Counted from the first letter of the stretch, positions 19,911-29,363 are shown. The stretch: 64,000 bases of DNA from Undaria pinnatifida (GCA_012845835.1 JABAKD010000025.1:10049779-10113778); one strand, 5' to 3'. The notes: a model not told the origin generated them from the letters alone. Made by a program: numbers and translations.

Positions 19911-20071
19911 CCTGTTGCGCCGAGGAAACTCAACGTTACGGTTGTCAAGGACGCCCCTGGTCAACGGGACCTGCGCAGAGACGAGATCATGCCCGAAAGT
20001 GTCAGCGGCGGCGGAAGCAAGGGCAGCAGCAGCATGGAGAACTTGCGGGCATGGGTAGCGGAGCGGGGGGG
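19911..20071 (+). CDS. Internal exon, unrecognised protein
   Basis: Acceptor ccaaccgttag, frame PVAPRKLNVTVVKDAPGQRD, LRRDEIMPESVSGGGSKGSS, SMENLRAWVAERGG, then a GTAACC donor at 20072 (two bases left). Residue use (balanced charge, no low complexity) is much more protein-like than the overlapping long frame, which here is Arg/Gln-rich. It is followed by a spacer and the GGT array. No known family was recognised. Confidence 0.55.
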
Positions 20072-20184
20072 GTAACCGGCGTTGTAAATACGGGGTTAGG
20101 GGGTGTTAGAGGGTTTGACGTGGTCGGGAGGAAGAAGAGGAGGAGGCCGCATACTGTTAGCACCGGTTTGCGCGATCTGGGGTT

Positions 20185-20425
20185 GTCTTGGGTTGGTGGT
20201 GGTGGTGGTGGTGGCGGTGGTGGCGGTGGTGGCGGTGGTGGTGGTGGTGGTGGTGGCGGTGGTGGTGGTGGTGGTGGTGGTGGTGGTGGTGGTGGTGGTG
20301 GTGGTGGTGGTGGTGGTGGTGGTGGTGGTGGTGGTGGTGGTGGTGGTGGTGGTGGTGGTGGTGGTGGTGGCGGCGGCGGTGGCGGTGATGGTGGCGGTGG
20401 TGGTGGCGGCGGCGGCAACGGTGGC
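20185..20425. repeat. GGT trinucleotide array
   Basis: About 70 GGT/GGC triplets in a row (20193-20417), read as Gly, Val or Trp runs depending on frame and as Pro on the other strand. It lies between two exon candidates, either within an intron or as a coded Gly run in the long frame. Confidence 0.97.
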
Positions 20426-20443
20426 AGAGAGGAGATTAGACAG

Positions 20444-20821
20444 GTGCTACCACCGCAGAAAATGGGCCGTGGTGACTCGTTCGATTCACCGGCGACGCCG
20501 CGACCACAAAAACAACTAGCAACGCCTACAGCGCGTGTCAACGAAGGAGAAACACTCGGAAAATATTCCCCGACGCTCACGGCCGCCCGTGCGAGCGACG
20601 GAGAAGAATCAAGAAGCCAAAACAACGAGCATCCGTACCGCGATATCCCAAAGAAGGGGGAGGGGGCGTTGAAGTTCGCGCCGTCATCGCCGCCGTTGCA
20701 CGACTGGAGAGCGCCCCATGGGTGCGCTGTCGGTGGAGCTTTGATTGGTCTGACCGCGGAAGCTCTTGGACGGTCGGCGGTTACCTTGGATCGCTGGGGA
20801 AAAGTTAGGCTAGTCGAACAG
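20444..20821 (+). CDS. Exon candidate after the GGT array
   Basis: After gagattagacag the long frame continues VLPPQKMGRGDSFDSPATPR, QKQLATPTARVNEGETLGKY, SPTLTAARASDGEESRSQNN, then DWRAPHGCAVGGALIGLTAE and LDRWGKVRLVEQ, ending at a CAG|GTGCGG donor. From 20670 another frame (VRAVIAAVARLESAPWVRCR, SFDWSDRGSSWTVGGYLGSL, stop 20808) is equally convincing, so the 3' half is unsettled. A G-run at 20653-20666 is a likely place for an indel. Function unknown. Confidence 0.5.
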
Positions 20822-20959
20822 GTGCGGCGTGTACCTTTGCTCTCACCATTACCCCCGTTCATGGTATGTTTATTGGCCTTCCACTATTTGCGACGCATAA
20901 TTAAATCCAGCATTGAGCGAATAGTGGCGTCCTTTTTTCGTGGAACGTAGCGCAAACGC

Positions 20960-21760
20960 TGACACCACGCGTCGACTGCCATCACTATCACCCAGCCTCT
21001 TCTCGGTCCCTGCGTGGATCCAGTTTTACACGTGTGTTGCTATTTTTCGTTTGCCGCCTGAAAATGTGCAGCGCGCTGGTTTCACGGCAAAAACCAAAAA
21101 TAATGAGTGAGTCGAGAAGAAATGTGTGGACAACTGAAAAAGTGCTAAAAGCTCGTCACATGTTAACTAATACCACACCCCACCGCGCCACGAAACGCGA
21201 CACGACACAACCATAACAGCAACAGCAGCAACAACAAAACCATCACCAACGACACCAACACCAATCAAACACCAAAACACTGACACCGCCAATACCAACA
21301 TCACCGTCATCATCACCAACAACACCAACGCCGTGTCACGAGCGCTCACCATCGTTGCCACATGAATTCACCATCGCAATGAACCCACTCCGTGCTCACA
21401 GGCCAGGCTCCCATAACACTACAGTCGAAGAATACCCCCTCCAGGACCAAAAAAACTAAAACAACATACTACCTGGAGCCAATCGTCCTACGCCTGAGAC
21501 AATAATTAAAAGCGAGACAAGAAATCAGCGTCCTTTTTTTTCGTTGCCCATCCCCTCTATTTTCTCCGCGATTTTTCTTTCTCCCTCTCCTTCCCTAGAC
21601 ATAAACGCAGACCCAGGGTCACCCAGCATGCTCTTCTCCCCCCTTCCCCACACTACGGCACATGCCTTCATTTTATCGCGGGAAGACTATCAGCTCTTCT
21701 TTCCTCGTAGGCTCGGATAGATTTACACCCACTTACCTCTGTACCCTCCCTCCGCTCCGC
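20960..21760. other. No firm gene; CAN-rich low complexity
   Basis: 21195-21360 is built of CAACAGCAG, CACCAACACCAA and CATCACC triplets (H/Q/N/T or V/G on the other strand). The rest has C/T-rich stretches (21580-21650) and no accepted exon. Confidence 0.5.
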
Positions 21761-21762
21761 AG

Positions 21763-21983
21763 TACATGCTCGCTTTTGACGACGTCTGGCCCGCCGACCT
21801 ACCCAGGCTACGACCCCTACGGCTGACTATCCCACGCCCAATAGCCGCCGCGGACGACGGCCAACCGATTTACCTCATGCCCATGCATCGCCGGGGGAGG
21901 GGGGGGAGAGGGGCAGGGGAAGCGTCAGTGGGGCCACCGCCGCTGAGGAGGGATGGGGATGAAACGTCAAGGCGGCGAGATAG
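21763..21983 (+). CDS. Exon candidate
   Basis: A strong acceptor (accctccctccgctccgcag) opens YMLAFDDVWPADLPRLRPLR, LTIPRPIAAADDGQPIYLMP and MHRRGRGG. A G-run (21894-21905) follows, and a GTGACT donor stands at 21984. In the last third another frame (ERGRGSVSGATAAEEGWG) looks better, so a G-run indel is possible. Unrecognised. Confidence 0.4.
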
Positions 21984-22125
21984 GTGACTCTCCGCACGAC
22001 TGCTACATACGGTTAGACTAGGCTAGTGGGACGCTATAGGTATTCTGGAGAGACTAAATGCTAGTAAATTCGTTTTTTTTTCGGGGGGGGGGCAGGTGTA
22101 TCAAAAGCATGCGCCGCCTTTATCA

Positions 22126-22575
22126 GCGTGGGCTTGGTGCAAGCTAAAAACGGAACGAACGCGCCCGGGAGAAGGCAGGCTTATAGGGGCATCGAGCGGT
22201 ATCGAAGCGTGCAGCGCCTTTTGTCGGCGAGGGAGTCGTTCTACGGTAGCCCACCCAACTTTTCCTTAACAACATCGCCGGTTCTGAAACCATCTCCCGG
22301 CCGTGTCTCGTGATATACGGTGCCCCCTACCCCCTCGGTGACATCGTTCGATATAGCCCTTTGCAACCAAGGAAACACATGAAGATATTTCCTTCAAAGC
22401 ATCGGTCCTCGTGTCGAGCAGCCACGCAACGTTTGTTAAAGAAGAAAATCGCTGGGTTATTCTGGGTGGGGGGTATATCGAAGAATCGTTCGTGGGTTTG
22501 GTGCAAGGGTGCAAGCTTAGTGCTGAACGAACGCGCCCCCCGAAAGAAAGCAGGCTTACAGAGGGCACCGACCAG
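22126..22575 (+). mobile_element. MITE family E copy 3 between direct repeats
   Basis: The element spans 22232-22490 (GGAGTCGTTCTACGGTAGCC to GGTATATCGAAGAATCG). The flanks carry a direct repeat of about 75 bp: 'CGTGGGCTTGGTGCAAGCT...GAACGAACGCGCCC..AGGCTTA' at 22126-22185 and 'CGTGGGTTTGGTGCAAGGG...GAACGAACGCGCCC..AGGCTTA' at 22490-22562. Confidence 0.75.
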
Positions 22576-22615
22576 CACGCGACCCGGAGACAGCCCACCT
22601 GCCAACCCCCGTCGA

Positions 22616-22770
22616 GACGCGTTCTACGACAGAGATATTACGGTATACCTTTTTTTGGCGAAAATTTTTCACCATGGTCGGGGATCATTAATCCCACAAT
22701 CGTCGGAATTTCAGTTCTTGTCGTGCAATATTTTTTCGTTTGTTTGCCTGGGCCATGGGGTTGTCGAATG
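22616..22770 (+). mobile_element. Left half of MITE family B
   Basis: GACGCGTTCTACGACAGAGA, 'AATCGTCGGAATTTCAGTTC' and 'TTGCCTGGGCCATGGGG'. It stops near 22770. Confidence 0.65.
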
Positions 22771-22828
22771 CCTGGCCTATAGATAGCAGCTGCCGGCCAG
22801 CTGCTAGCAACTGCCGGCCAGCTACTAG

Positions 22829-23035
22829 CCAACAGCACGGCTTGTCTGCTCGGGCGTTCTGCCAGTCTTCCAGCACTTGAAGACCGCCGCTGACGCGATC
22901 AACCAAAAAATTGCCATGCTGATGCAATTCAGCGCCAAGTCTCTTCAACCACAGAGTTACGATCCGAAACGCCTCCGAACGATCTCTCTCGCAGCAAAAA
23001 GCCAGGTTGTTCGTGGTTGGGTTCCCGACCTCTAA
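22829..23035 (+). CDS. Terminal exon candidate, helical protein
   Basis: Open from an AG at 22828 (or from the better acceptor gcgttctgccag at 22871) to TAA at 23033-23035. The frame reads PTARLVCSGVLPVFQHLKTA, ADAINQKIAMLMQFSAKSLQ, PQSYDPKRLRTISLAAKSQV, VRGWVPDL. Composition is normal for an alpha-helical protein, with no low complexity. A CAG|GTTGTT inside is a weak donor; the stop reading is preferred. A pair of CTGCCGGCCAGCT direct repeats (22790-22825) precedes it. No family recognised. Confidence 0.6.
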   Translation, partial: PTARLVCSGVLPVFQHLKTAADAINQKIAMLMQFSAKSLQPQSYDPKRLRTISLAAKSQVVRGWVPDL

Positions 23036-23114
23036 CAATCTTCTCCTTTTGCCCCTCCCCCCCCAAGAAAAAACACACACACAGCTTTTGGGTCGATAAA
23101 AACAATGGTTGATG

Positions 23115-23390
23115 CACCCGTTCTACGATAGAAGTGCACCACTTTTTTTCCCAAGATTTCTTCAATTTGGGAAGCTTGAAGACCCTCTTCTTCCCCAAAA
23201 ACATATTTGGAGAAAAAAAAAAAAACTGCTACGACACCGAATAAAACAAAATAAAATAAACCGTGGGCTTACGCACACCCATTAGGGAAAGAAAAAAAAA
23301 AGAGTAATTTTCTGATGATTTTTTTTGTGATAAGGAAGGAGCCCCGTCGTTCAGACAAAAAAAAGGAAAATAGCCACAGAGTGCCCACCT
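23115..23390 (-). mobile_element. MITE family B
   Basis: CCCGTTCTACGATAGAAGTGC left end, 'CTTCAATTTGGGAAGCTTGA', 'AAGGAGCCCCGTCGTTCAGA' and right end CACAGAGTGCCCACC. About 275 bp. Confidence 0.7.
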
Positions 23391-23484
23391 CCACTCAACC
23401 CCACGCGTCCTCAACTCGACCCCACACGCCCCAAGCCGACGCCTGTTCCGGCCGGGGTACAGCAGCCCCTCGACTCATTGTTGA

Positions 23485-23850
23485 GGTACGATGCGGTAAA
23501 GGCGTGCCAACCAATTTTGTTTTTGTGATTTTTTTTTTCCTTCTGAGGGTGGCTGCTCAAGGAGCTCCGTACCTCAGCCAAGAATAAAAAATCTCGTTGT
23601 GAGCAACCCATTGACTTTTTGATTGATTTGAAAGAAAAAAAAAAAGAAGAAGCTGGGAGTGCAACTCGATGACCAAACCCTTGGCCTAGCTATACAAAAA
23701 ACGTTTCAGATTGAATGAAACATTAAGAACGTACGTGTGAGCATTCCGACGATTTTTAGGTCAAGGAGCCTTTCTTTGTCTTTCAGAAGAGTGTTTTCGA
23801 AAACAATGTGATGTCCCTCTCTCTATCGCAACAACACGCGTACATTTTTT
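23485..23850. mobile_element. Diverged MITE family B fragments
   Basis: 'GGTACGATGCGGTAAAGGCGTGCC' (23484), 'AAGGAGCTCCGTACCTCAGCC', 'CTTGGCCTAGCTATACAAA', 'GACGATTTTTAGGTCAAGGAG' and 'TCTCTATCGCAACAACACGCG' keep the B order but are diverged. Confidence 0.55.
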
Positions 23851-24079
23851 TTCTGGTAAAAACCCCGACTTCCGGGTATCCTCGAGTTGGAAATGGCGCA
23901 GTATCGTGGGGCTGTCACTCCGTGCTGTGAGATACTCTTCGGCGTGGACATGCAAAAGACCATGAGACCGTCTAACGGGTTAAAATTTGCTTTTTTTTTA
24001 CTCCACGCCATTATGTGTGGGCGAGTTACAGAGCTCCTCGCATGAGAATCTCACAAAAACCAGGTGCACCCCCACCGTG

Positions 24080-24445
24080 GCATACACCCCTCCTCCACTC
24101 CACCCTTTCCCCCGAAACCCACCGACTCCACCCCCAACACCCCTCCACCCCCACCCCGTGCCCCCCCCCTGCCCCCTCCGCCCCCCGTCCCCGCCCCCGC
24201 TCCCCCCTCCCCCCTCTCCCCCCCTCCCTCCCATCCTCCACCCTCCTCCTCCACCCCCATCACCCCCGCCGCCCCCCCCCCCCCTCCCCCCTCCCCCCCC
24301 CCCCCTCCTCCGTCCCCCTCCCCCCACCTGCCCCGTCCCCCCCTCCCCCCTTCCACCCCCCCCGCCCTCCCCCCTCCTCCGTCCCCCTCTCCCCACCTGC
24401 CCCGTCCTCGTCCCCGTCCACCTCCCCCCTCCCCGCCTCACCTCA
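24080..24445. repeat. C/T-rich tract
   Basis: About 360 bases almost free of G and A on this strand (CCCCCTCCTCC-type). Frames give Pro-rich or Gly-rich ORFs on both strands, not accepted as genes. Confidence 0.9.
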
Positions 24446-24740
24446 CCCCACGACACATATAATACCGTTAGGTTCTGTTTTGAAGACGAGAGCCGGTACG
24501 GACCAAGAGCGGTGCAAGGTAGACCCCGAGACGGAAATGAGGCGGCGGTGAAGGTCTGTGCTGGGGGTTATGGCGCTGACGGGGGCGGAATGGGAAGCAG
24601 CAGGTGGTCGCGGTGCAAGCTTTGGGCCACCGGCGTAGACACGTGGAGGTGGGTGCGTGACAGATCAGCACCAATGCGTGCAGCGGCAGCTGCGGACCAT
24701 TTTCTCTGTCGGGCACCTCACTTGATCTAGGCAACAAAAA
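24446..24740 (+). other. Possible exon, weak
   Basis: One frame reads LGSVLKTRAGTDQERCKVDP before ETEMRRR and a stop (24541). Another reads FEDESRYGPRAVQGRPRDGN and continues to 24730. Both look somewhat coding but I cannot choose, and there is no clear splice site. Confidence 0.25.
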
Positions 24741-24847
24741 ATAACCACACGTGAAAAAAAAAAAGTGCTATTTCCGACGATTTGGGGTTAAAAAAAAAAA
24801 AACCGAAAAGAGCAAAACCTCTATACCGCGGAGGCGGGTTTTGGCAG

Positions 24848-25422
24848 TGCGGCGCATGCTACGGCAAGGGGCGTACCTAAAACTTGTGATTGCGTGTTCC
24901 TTGAGGGTCTCTTTTACCTGAACCATAACGCGACCTTGAGAATCGATGCAAGTGCAACCGAGTCAACAATCCCATATCCTAGGTACTACGGGTCATCACA
25001 CACAGCCTGTAACAGTAGTGGTGGTGGTGGTGGGTTTGGTTTGGTTTGGTTTGGTTTGTTGTTGTTGTTGTTATTGTTGTTCTCGCATCCTATCTTCGTC
25101 GGCATCTAGCCCACGGTGACAAGGCGGGCTCCAATAGCTTTAAAGGCGGGAAACTCAATCCCTCCTCTTCGTGCACGCCGTCCCTTGCACTTTTCTTCTG
25201 AAATGTTTTCTGAATGACCGGGCTCCTTAGCCCAAAATCGTCGGGAAATAAATGAATAATGGGCCGTTTTATGGCGTGATTGCTCGGGAGGCCTTTAAGA
25301 CTTTTCATCCGGTGGCACTTTATTTATTCTCCAATAAAGAGTTTTGGGAGAGGTCTTAAGCTCCGAAACCGAGGAAACCACAGAAAAAAAAAGTGGCCCA
25401 AAAATTTGTCGTAGCACGCGTC
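24848..25422 (+). mobile_element. MITE family B pieces
   Basis: 24848 has GGCGCATGCTACGGCAAGGG (a B left end). 25195-25422 has 'TTTTCTGAATGACCGGGCTCC', 'AATCGTCGGGAAATAAATGA' and right end TTTGTCGTAGCACGCGTCC. Between them lie TTTGG and TTG repeats (25020-25080). Either two copies or one split copy. Confidence 0.7.
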
Positions 25423-25599
25423 CAACTGAGATACTGCTGTTGGATTCCTCCGAATTATGCACTTTTGGGTGTTGATTGTTTGGCGTCAAACGAAATTGGT
25501 AACAGTACGAGATAAAACAATGGAGCATTTTAACGGCCCAGAAATACCTTTATTCCGAGCGTAAGTGAGGTATGAGGTGATGGTCGTCTGCACGTAGGG

Positions 25600-25625
25600 G
25601 GGGCGGGGGGGGGGGGGGGGGCGGC
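25600..25625. repeat. G-run
   Basis: A nearly uninterrupted run of G (25599-25622) just before the 32-bp satellite. Confidence 0.9.
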
Positions 25626-25721
25626 AGCAGAATGTTCCAAACCCCAGCATATTTCCAGTATATCGGAACTATTGGGATAAGCCTTCACTGTCTGTAGGCA
25701 GTTTCAGTCGTGCTTAGCGAT

Positions 25722-26293
25722 TTACCGGCACTATCGAGAGCAGTGGCACTGTTCAACCGACACTATCATGAGCAGTGGCGCTGTTCAACCGACACTATCG
25801 AGAGCAGTGGCACTATTCAACCGACCCTATCGAGAGCAGTGGCACTATTTCAACCGGCCCTATCGAGAGCAGTGGCACTATTCAACCGGCACTATCGAGA
25901 GCAGCGGCACTGTTCAACCGACACTATTGAGAGCAGTGACACTGTTCAACCGGTACTATCGAGAGCAGTGGCGCTGTTCAACCGGCACTATCGAGAGCAG
26001 TGGCACTATTCAACCGGCACTATCGAGAGCAGTGGCGCTGTTCGACCGGCACTATCGAGAGCAGTGGCACTACTCAAACGGCCCTACCCGGCACTATCGA
26101 GAGCAGTGGCACCATTCAACCGGCACTATCGAGAGCAGTGGCACTGTTCAACCCGGCACTATCGAGATCAGTGGCGCTGTTCAACCCGGCACTATCGAGA
26201 GCATGGGCACTGTTCAACCCGGCACTATCGAGGGCAGTGGCACTATCCAATCGGCACTATCGAGAGCAGTGGCATTATTCAACCGGCACTATA
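25722..26293. repeat. 32-bp satellite, about 18 copies
   Basis: Unit CCGGCACTATCGAGAGCAGTGGCACTATTCAA. The landmark TATCGAGA recurs every 32 bases (25861, 25893, 25925). Because 32 is not a multiple of 3, each frame cycles through all readings. All three plus frames stay open through the array, which gives long but meaningless ORFs. Confidence 0.95.
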
Positions 26294-26362
26294 GGGGCGT
26301 CCCCCACTGCAGTGTACTCCGCTCGATGGTCCCCGTCCCTCACAACCTAGTGAAAATAGCTC

Positions 26363-26430
26363 TTGTCGCCGGGCGTGGAACAAGGCGGGAGTGGTCGCCA
26401 GATGCGCAGATGACGCTGTACGTTGTTCAT
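26363..26430 (+). pseudogene. Partial duplicate of the exon at 26967
   Basis: 'ACAAGGCGGGAGTGGTCGCC' (26371) reads, after an AAG, REWSPDAQMTL, closely matching WEWSPEAQMML in the exon at 26967. The copy then diverges and has no donor, so it looks like a broken tandem copy of that exon's 5' part. Confidence 0.55.
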
Positions 26431-26460
26431 CTCTCCTGCCAAACAATAATGAACGTGCAG

Positions 26461-26760
26461 CGGTCGCCCCGATGGTGTAGTGGTTACCCTCGAATGATGC
26501 CAGAGTTGATTCTGGACTTCGAATCTCAGGTGGGTCGTACTCTTGGGTTTATCTGCTACAACAACACCCAAAGGAATCAACTGCTGAGAGCGCCTAGCAG
26601 CGCGGGTAGGCGAAATTCGATGAGTCAATGAGGGAATAAAGGGCTGAAATCTCCTCGTGAAAAAAATTGCAGGCGCGTACCGTGTGGGGAAGGGGTGCTT
26701 GGTGACCCTGAATCTAAGCAACATCTAGGGAGGGAGAAATAGAAGAAAAAAAAAATTGTG
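26461..26760 (+). mobile_element. tRNA-derived SINE-like element
   Basis: 'CCCCGATGGTGTAGTGGTTA' resembles a tRNA A box (D arm) and 'GGACTTCGAATCTCAGG' a B box (T arm), about 45 bases apart. The T stem does not pair well, so this is not a working tRNA. The 3' part (26590-26750) recurs at 9655-9835, which supports a SINE family. Confidence 0.55.
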
Positions 26761-26966
26761 AAAATAACAGGTGATACGAGAAAAATAAAAATACAGTATG
26801 AATCAAGTATGAACCAATCAAGTTGCACCCCCCGCCCCCCTACCTAATATGTCATTGTGGGATGGCGAACATCGAAACTAACAACACAAAACCCAGACTG
26901 TGTCAATTGTTTCTGTTTTCTTACCGTGGTGTCTTGTGCTGTTCCTTATTGTTAATGGTCCACAAG

Positions 26967-27939
26967 GTGGGAGTGGTCTCCTGAGGCGCAGATGATGCTC
27001 GGCCGACTCGCCCTTTGGAAGGGCGCGCTGCTAGTCAGCCGGACGCACGCGATCGTGGCAGGTAAGTTAGTTCCCCGACAGAACTGTTACTGTGGGCGCC
27101 GAGTGAGTGATCTTCATTTTTTTCGGTTTTTGTTGAACGGATCGGGTCGGTTCGAGTCGGGTCGGATCGGGTCGGGTCGGGTCGGGTCGGGTCGGGTCGG
27201 GTCGGGTCGGGTCGGGTCGGGTCGGGTCGGGTCGGGTCGGGTCGGGTCGGGTCGGGTCGGGTCGGGTCGGGTCGGGTCGGGTCGGGTCGGGTCGGGTCGG
27301 GTCGGGTCGGGTCGGGTCGGGTCGGGTCGGGTCGGGTCGGGTCGGGTCGGGTCGGGTCGGGTCGGTTCGAGTCGGATCAAAATGACGGATCCATGAGATT
27401 TTTCACTCTCTTGGACTGACCTGACTCAATCGGTGAGATTTCAAACACCGCCTCCTGACCCGACCCCACTTGATCCGCGATAATTTGAAAACCTTCCTGG
27501 TCCAACAACCTAGGGGTCGGTTCGTGACCCTGTGAAAAATCCTTGATGCTTTTCACTTTTAGCGTGGATGATTCCCCCGAAAGACAGGCAGGCCTGCCCT
27601 GCAAAAAACAGTTCCTGCAGGTTCTCAGTGGCCAATTTCAATCTTGCACACCGGCTCCGACCAACCCGATCCCAGACCTATCCCTAACCCTAACCTCAAC
27701 ACACTGTCATGGTGGGCTCGAGATCGGCAGGGGCAGTCGCGCTGCGCCATAGCGCTATTTATGTGTATTGCTTGCAAATAGCACACCTGGCGGCCAAAAG
27801 GGAGAGCATCGTTCTCCATGAAACCAACATCCGGTATGAAGGTCTCTGCCCGCCCGTCGTCCTAGACGTTTTGGTCGAGGCCGTGGAGGCGGTCGAGTTG
27901 TCGGGGACAAAAAAAAAACGTTTTTTCATGCCCTTGTAA
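26967..27939 (+). CDS. Two phase-matched exons of an unrecognised protein
   Basis: Exon 26967-27061 (after ...gtccacaag) reads WEWSPEAQMMLGRLALWKGA, LLVSRTHAIVA and ends at a perfect GTAAGT donor with one base over. Exon 27782 follows ttgcttgcaaatag with two bases completing Ala. It reads HLAAKRESIVLHETNIRYEG, LCPPVVLDVLVEAVEAVELS, GTKKKRFFMP, then either TAA (27937-27939) or a GTAAGT donor at 27936. The 720-base intron contains the GGGTC array. The 5' part of exon one is duplicated at 26371. The peptide is mixed alpha/beta without signal or membrane segment. Splice quality and phase are good; function unknown. Confidence 0.62.
27137..27380. repeat. GGGTC pentanucleotide array (array 2)
   Basis: About 45 GGGTC units, the same repeat as arrays 1, 3 and 4 but in the opposite orientation. 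The right flank (27385-27560) has three diverged copies of an approx. 55-60-bp phrase: 'CGGTGAGATTTCAAACACC', 'TCCTGACCCGACCCC'. It lies in the intron of the gene above. Confidence 0.97.
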
Positions 27940-28044
27940 GTTCTGCTGTTTCTGCTGCTACGTTCGCTGTTCGAAGACGTTTTCTTGAATGTCCAGCGAA
28001 TATCTTACTCAGACTACACGTTAACCGACGTCGGGTGGGGCGGG

Positions 28045-28240
28045 CGGACTCATTTCATGCACAGCCTCGATCGTATGACCACATACCCTCGCCATCTCTG
28101 GGGAGGAGGGGTACCCATTCTTGCTCGCCTTGTTAGTTTAACCATTGACCACGCATCACTTTCGAGGCGGAGCACCGTCCCTGCTCCTAACAGAGATACC
28201 TCCACCATTTGGGCGCTCATTACGTTTCTTCCGTACATTA
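28045..28240. repeat. Family G edge followed by family H copy
   Basis: 28053-28095 ('TCATTTCATGCACAGCC...GTATGACCACATACCCTCGC') matches the G family edge. 28110-28240 matches H ('CTTGCTCGCCTTGTTAG', 'ACCACGCATCACTTTCGAG', 'GCTCATTACGTTTCTTCCGT'). Confidence 0.65.
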
Positions 28241-28355
28241 AAACAACCCGTGTTTCGCCTACCTATCCCCTTTCTCTATGGCCATCTCTGTGGCCACCGT
28301 CTACCGCGGTGGGGCGCACTCATAAACCGCGACACCTATCGCGTCCCGCCCCCGT

Positions 28356-28460
28356 AGGCGAGCACCTGAACCGAGAGCCATCCCGCGACAGGAGTTTGCG
28401 CGTGTTGGGCGAAACGATTCGGACCGCTTCTTTGGGCTCCTCCCGCGTCGGAACTTGCTC
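28356..28460 (+). CDS. Weak exon candidate
   Basis: After gtcccgcccccgtag one frame reads RAPEPRAIPRQEFARVGRND and RFFGLLPRRNLLED then stops; the next frame (EHLNREPSRDRSLRVLGETI) is also open. Either might be a small exon between 27939 and 28722. There is no good donor, so it is only tentative. Confidence 0.25.
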
Positions 28461-28461
28461 G

Positions 28462-28640
28462 AGGACTAAGGCATAGAAACGGTTGATTCGGGTTTGCGCG
28501 AAACGAAACGCACGCCTTCCAAGTCGTCGTTGTTTCTGGTTATTGTGAGATTTTTTTTTTTTTTTCAGTTTCTTCTTCGCGCTAGGAGAGCTCAGAAAGT
28601 TCTTAGAATATGCTACTTGCACCCCTGCGGTAGGAGGGCT
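28462..28640 (+). repeat. Dispersed family A copy 2
   Basis: 'GCATAGAAACGGTTGATTCG', 'CGCACGCCTTCCAAG', 'CGCTAGGAGAGCTCAGAAAG', 'GAATATGCTACTTGCACCCC' and 'GGTAGGAGGGCTTTCG' follow the family A order. Confidence 0.7.
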
Positions 28641-28721
28641 TTCGAACTAAATCACGACGCCTATCGCGTCCCCCCACCCCCCCCCCCCCAACCTTATCCA
28701 CCCAAACGGAAACCCTTGCAG

Positions 28722-28818
28722 TGTTTGGACTGGGCATGGCAGGACGCGTGGTGGTGGAAGGGGCGCCTTATTCCCGAGGTCTGCTGGTGGAAGCTTACGT
28801 GCCGGCGTCTTCGCTCAC
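28722..28818 (+). CDS. Internal exon, beta-rich segment
   Basis: Acceptor cggaaacccttgcag and donor CAC|GTGAGT. With two lead bases the frame reads FGLGMAGRVVVEGAPYSRGL, LVEAYVPASSLT, and two bases remain. The alternating hydrophobic pattern suggests beta strands; similar G-x-V..LLV-x-x-Y patterns appear in the exons at 37540 and 58943. Phase suits the exon candidate at 29276. Not recognised as a known domain. Confidence 0.5.
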
Positions 28819-28977
28819 GTGAGTTGTCGTGACCAGATGTTAGGTTTTGGGTATCCAGGTACTCAACATGCTTCCTGTTTTTTTAATGGTTTTCCCTCGG
28901 AATGTTCCTTAGTGGCTGAAGTCGAAGCTCGTGCTGCATTGATTGTCGAATGGAAAGCATCATACTTTTGTCATTCT

Positions 28978-29100
28978 AAGGGAGGGGGGGGGGGGTACTC
29001 AGTTATTGCTTGCCTTAGTCATTTTTTGACCATTGACCACGCGTCCCTTTCGAGCGGCGCACCGTTCCTACTCGTAATAGAGAAACCTCCCAACATTTCG
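28978..29100 (+). repeat. Family H copy
   Basis: G-run, then 'TACTCAGTTATTGCTTGCC', 'CATTGACCACGCGTCCCTTTCGAG', 'TAATAGAGAAACCTCC'. It matches 808-920 and 28090-28210. Confidence 0.7.
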
Positions 29101-29275
29101 GACCTTGTATGTTTTGTTTCCATATATTACATAAAAACTGTTTAGTTGTCCTGCCCCCTTCCTGTTTCGCCGTCTGTGTCGGGGGGGGGGGGCGGGGGGT
29201 GGCATGACATTTAATTCATTCATACGGTAATTATTCAAGACATTCACTCGTTTCCGCGCTCGGTGGATAGGCACA

Positions 29276-29363
29276 GCAGCCCTGAAACGGTCGACCTCGG
29301 TGGACGTGTTGTTGTGTGTGAAGAGGATGGCGTAAATCATGTGTGTTGGCATTGCAATCGGGC
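29276..29363 (+). CDS. Exon candidate with CxxC-like motif
   Basis: AG at the end of gataggcacag, one lead base, then SPETVDLGGRVVVCEEDGVN, HVCWHCNRA, ending at CAG|GTGGGG with one base left. The CWHC pair could bind metal, but a single pair is not enough to call a zinc finger. The lead base fits the preceding exon (28818). Acceptor and donor are moderate only. Confidence 0.38.

Noticed and set aside
24026-24730. Pro-rich and Gly-rich ORFs on both strands
   Set aside because: They come from the C/T tract at 24.08-24.44 kb.
25710-26631. ORFs of 190-290 codons through the 32-bp satellite
   Set aside because: The unit has no stop and a period not divisible by 3; the reading simply cycles.
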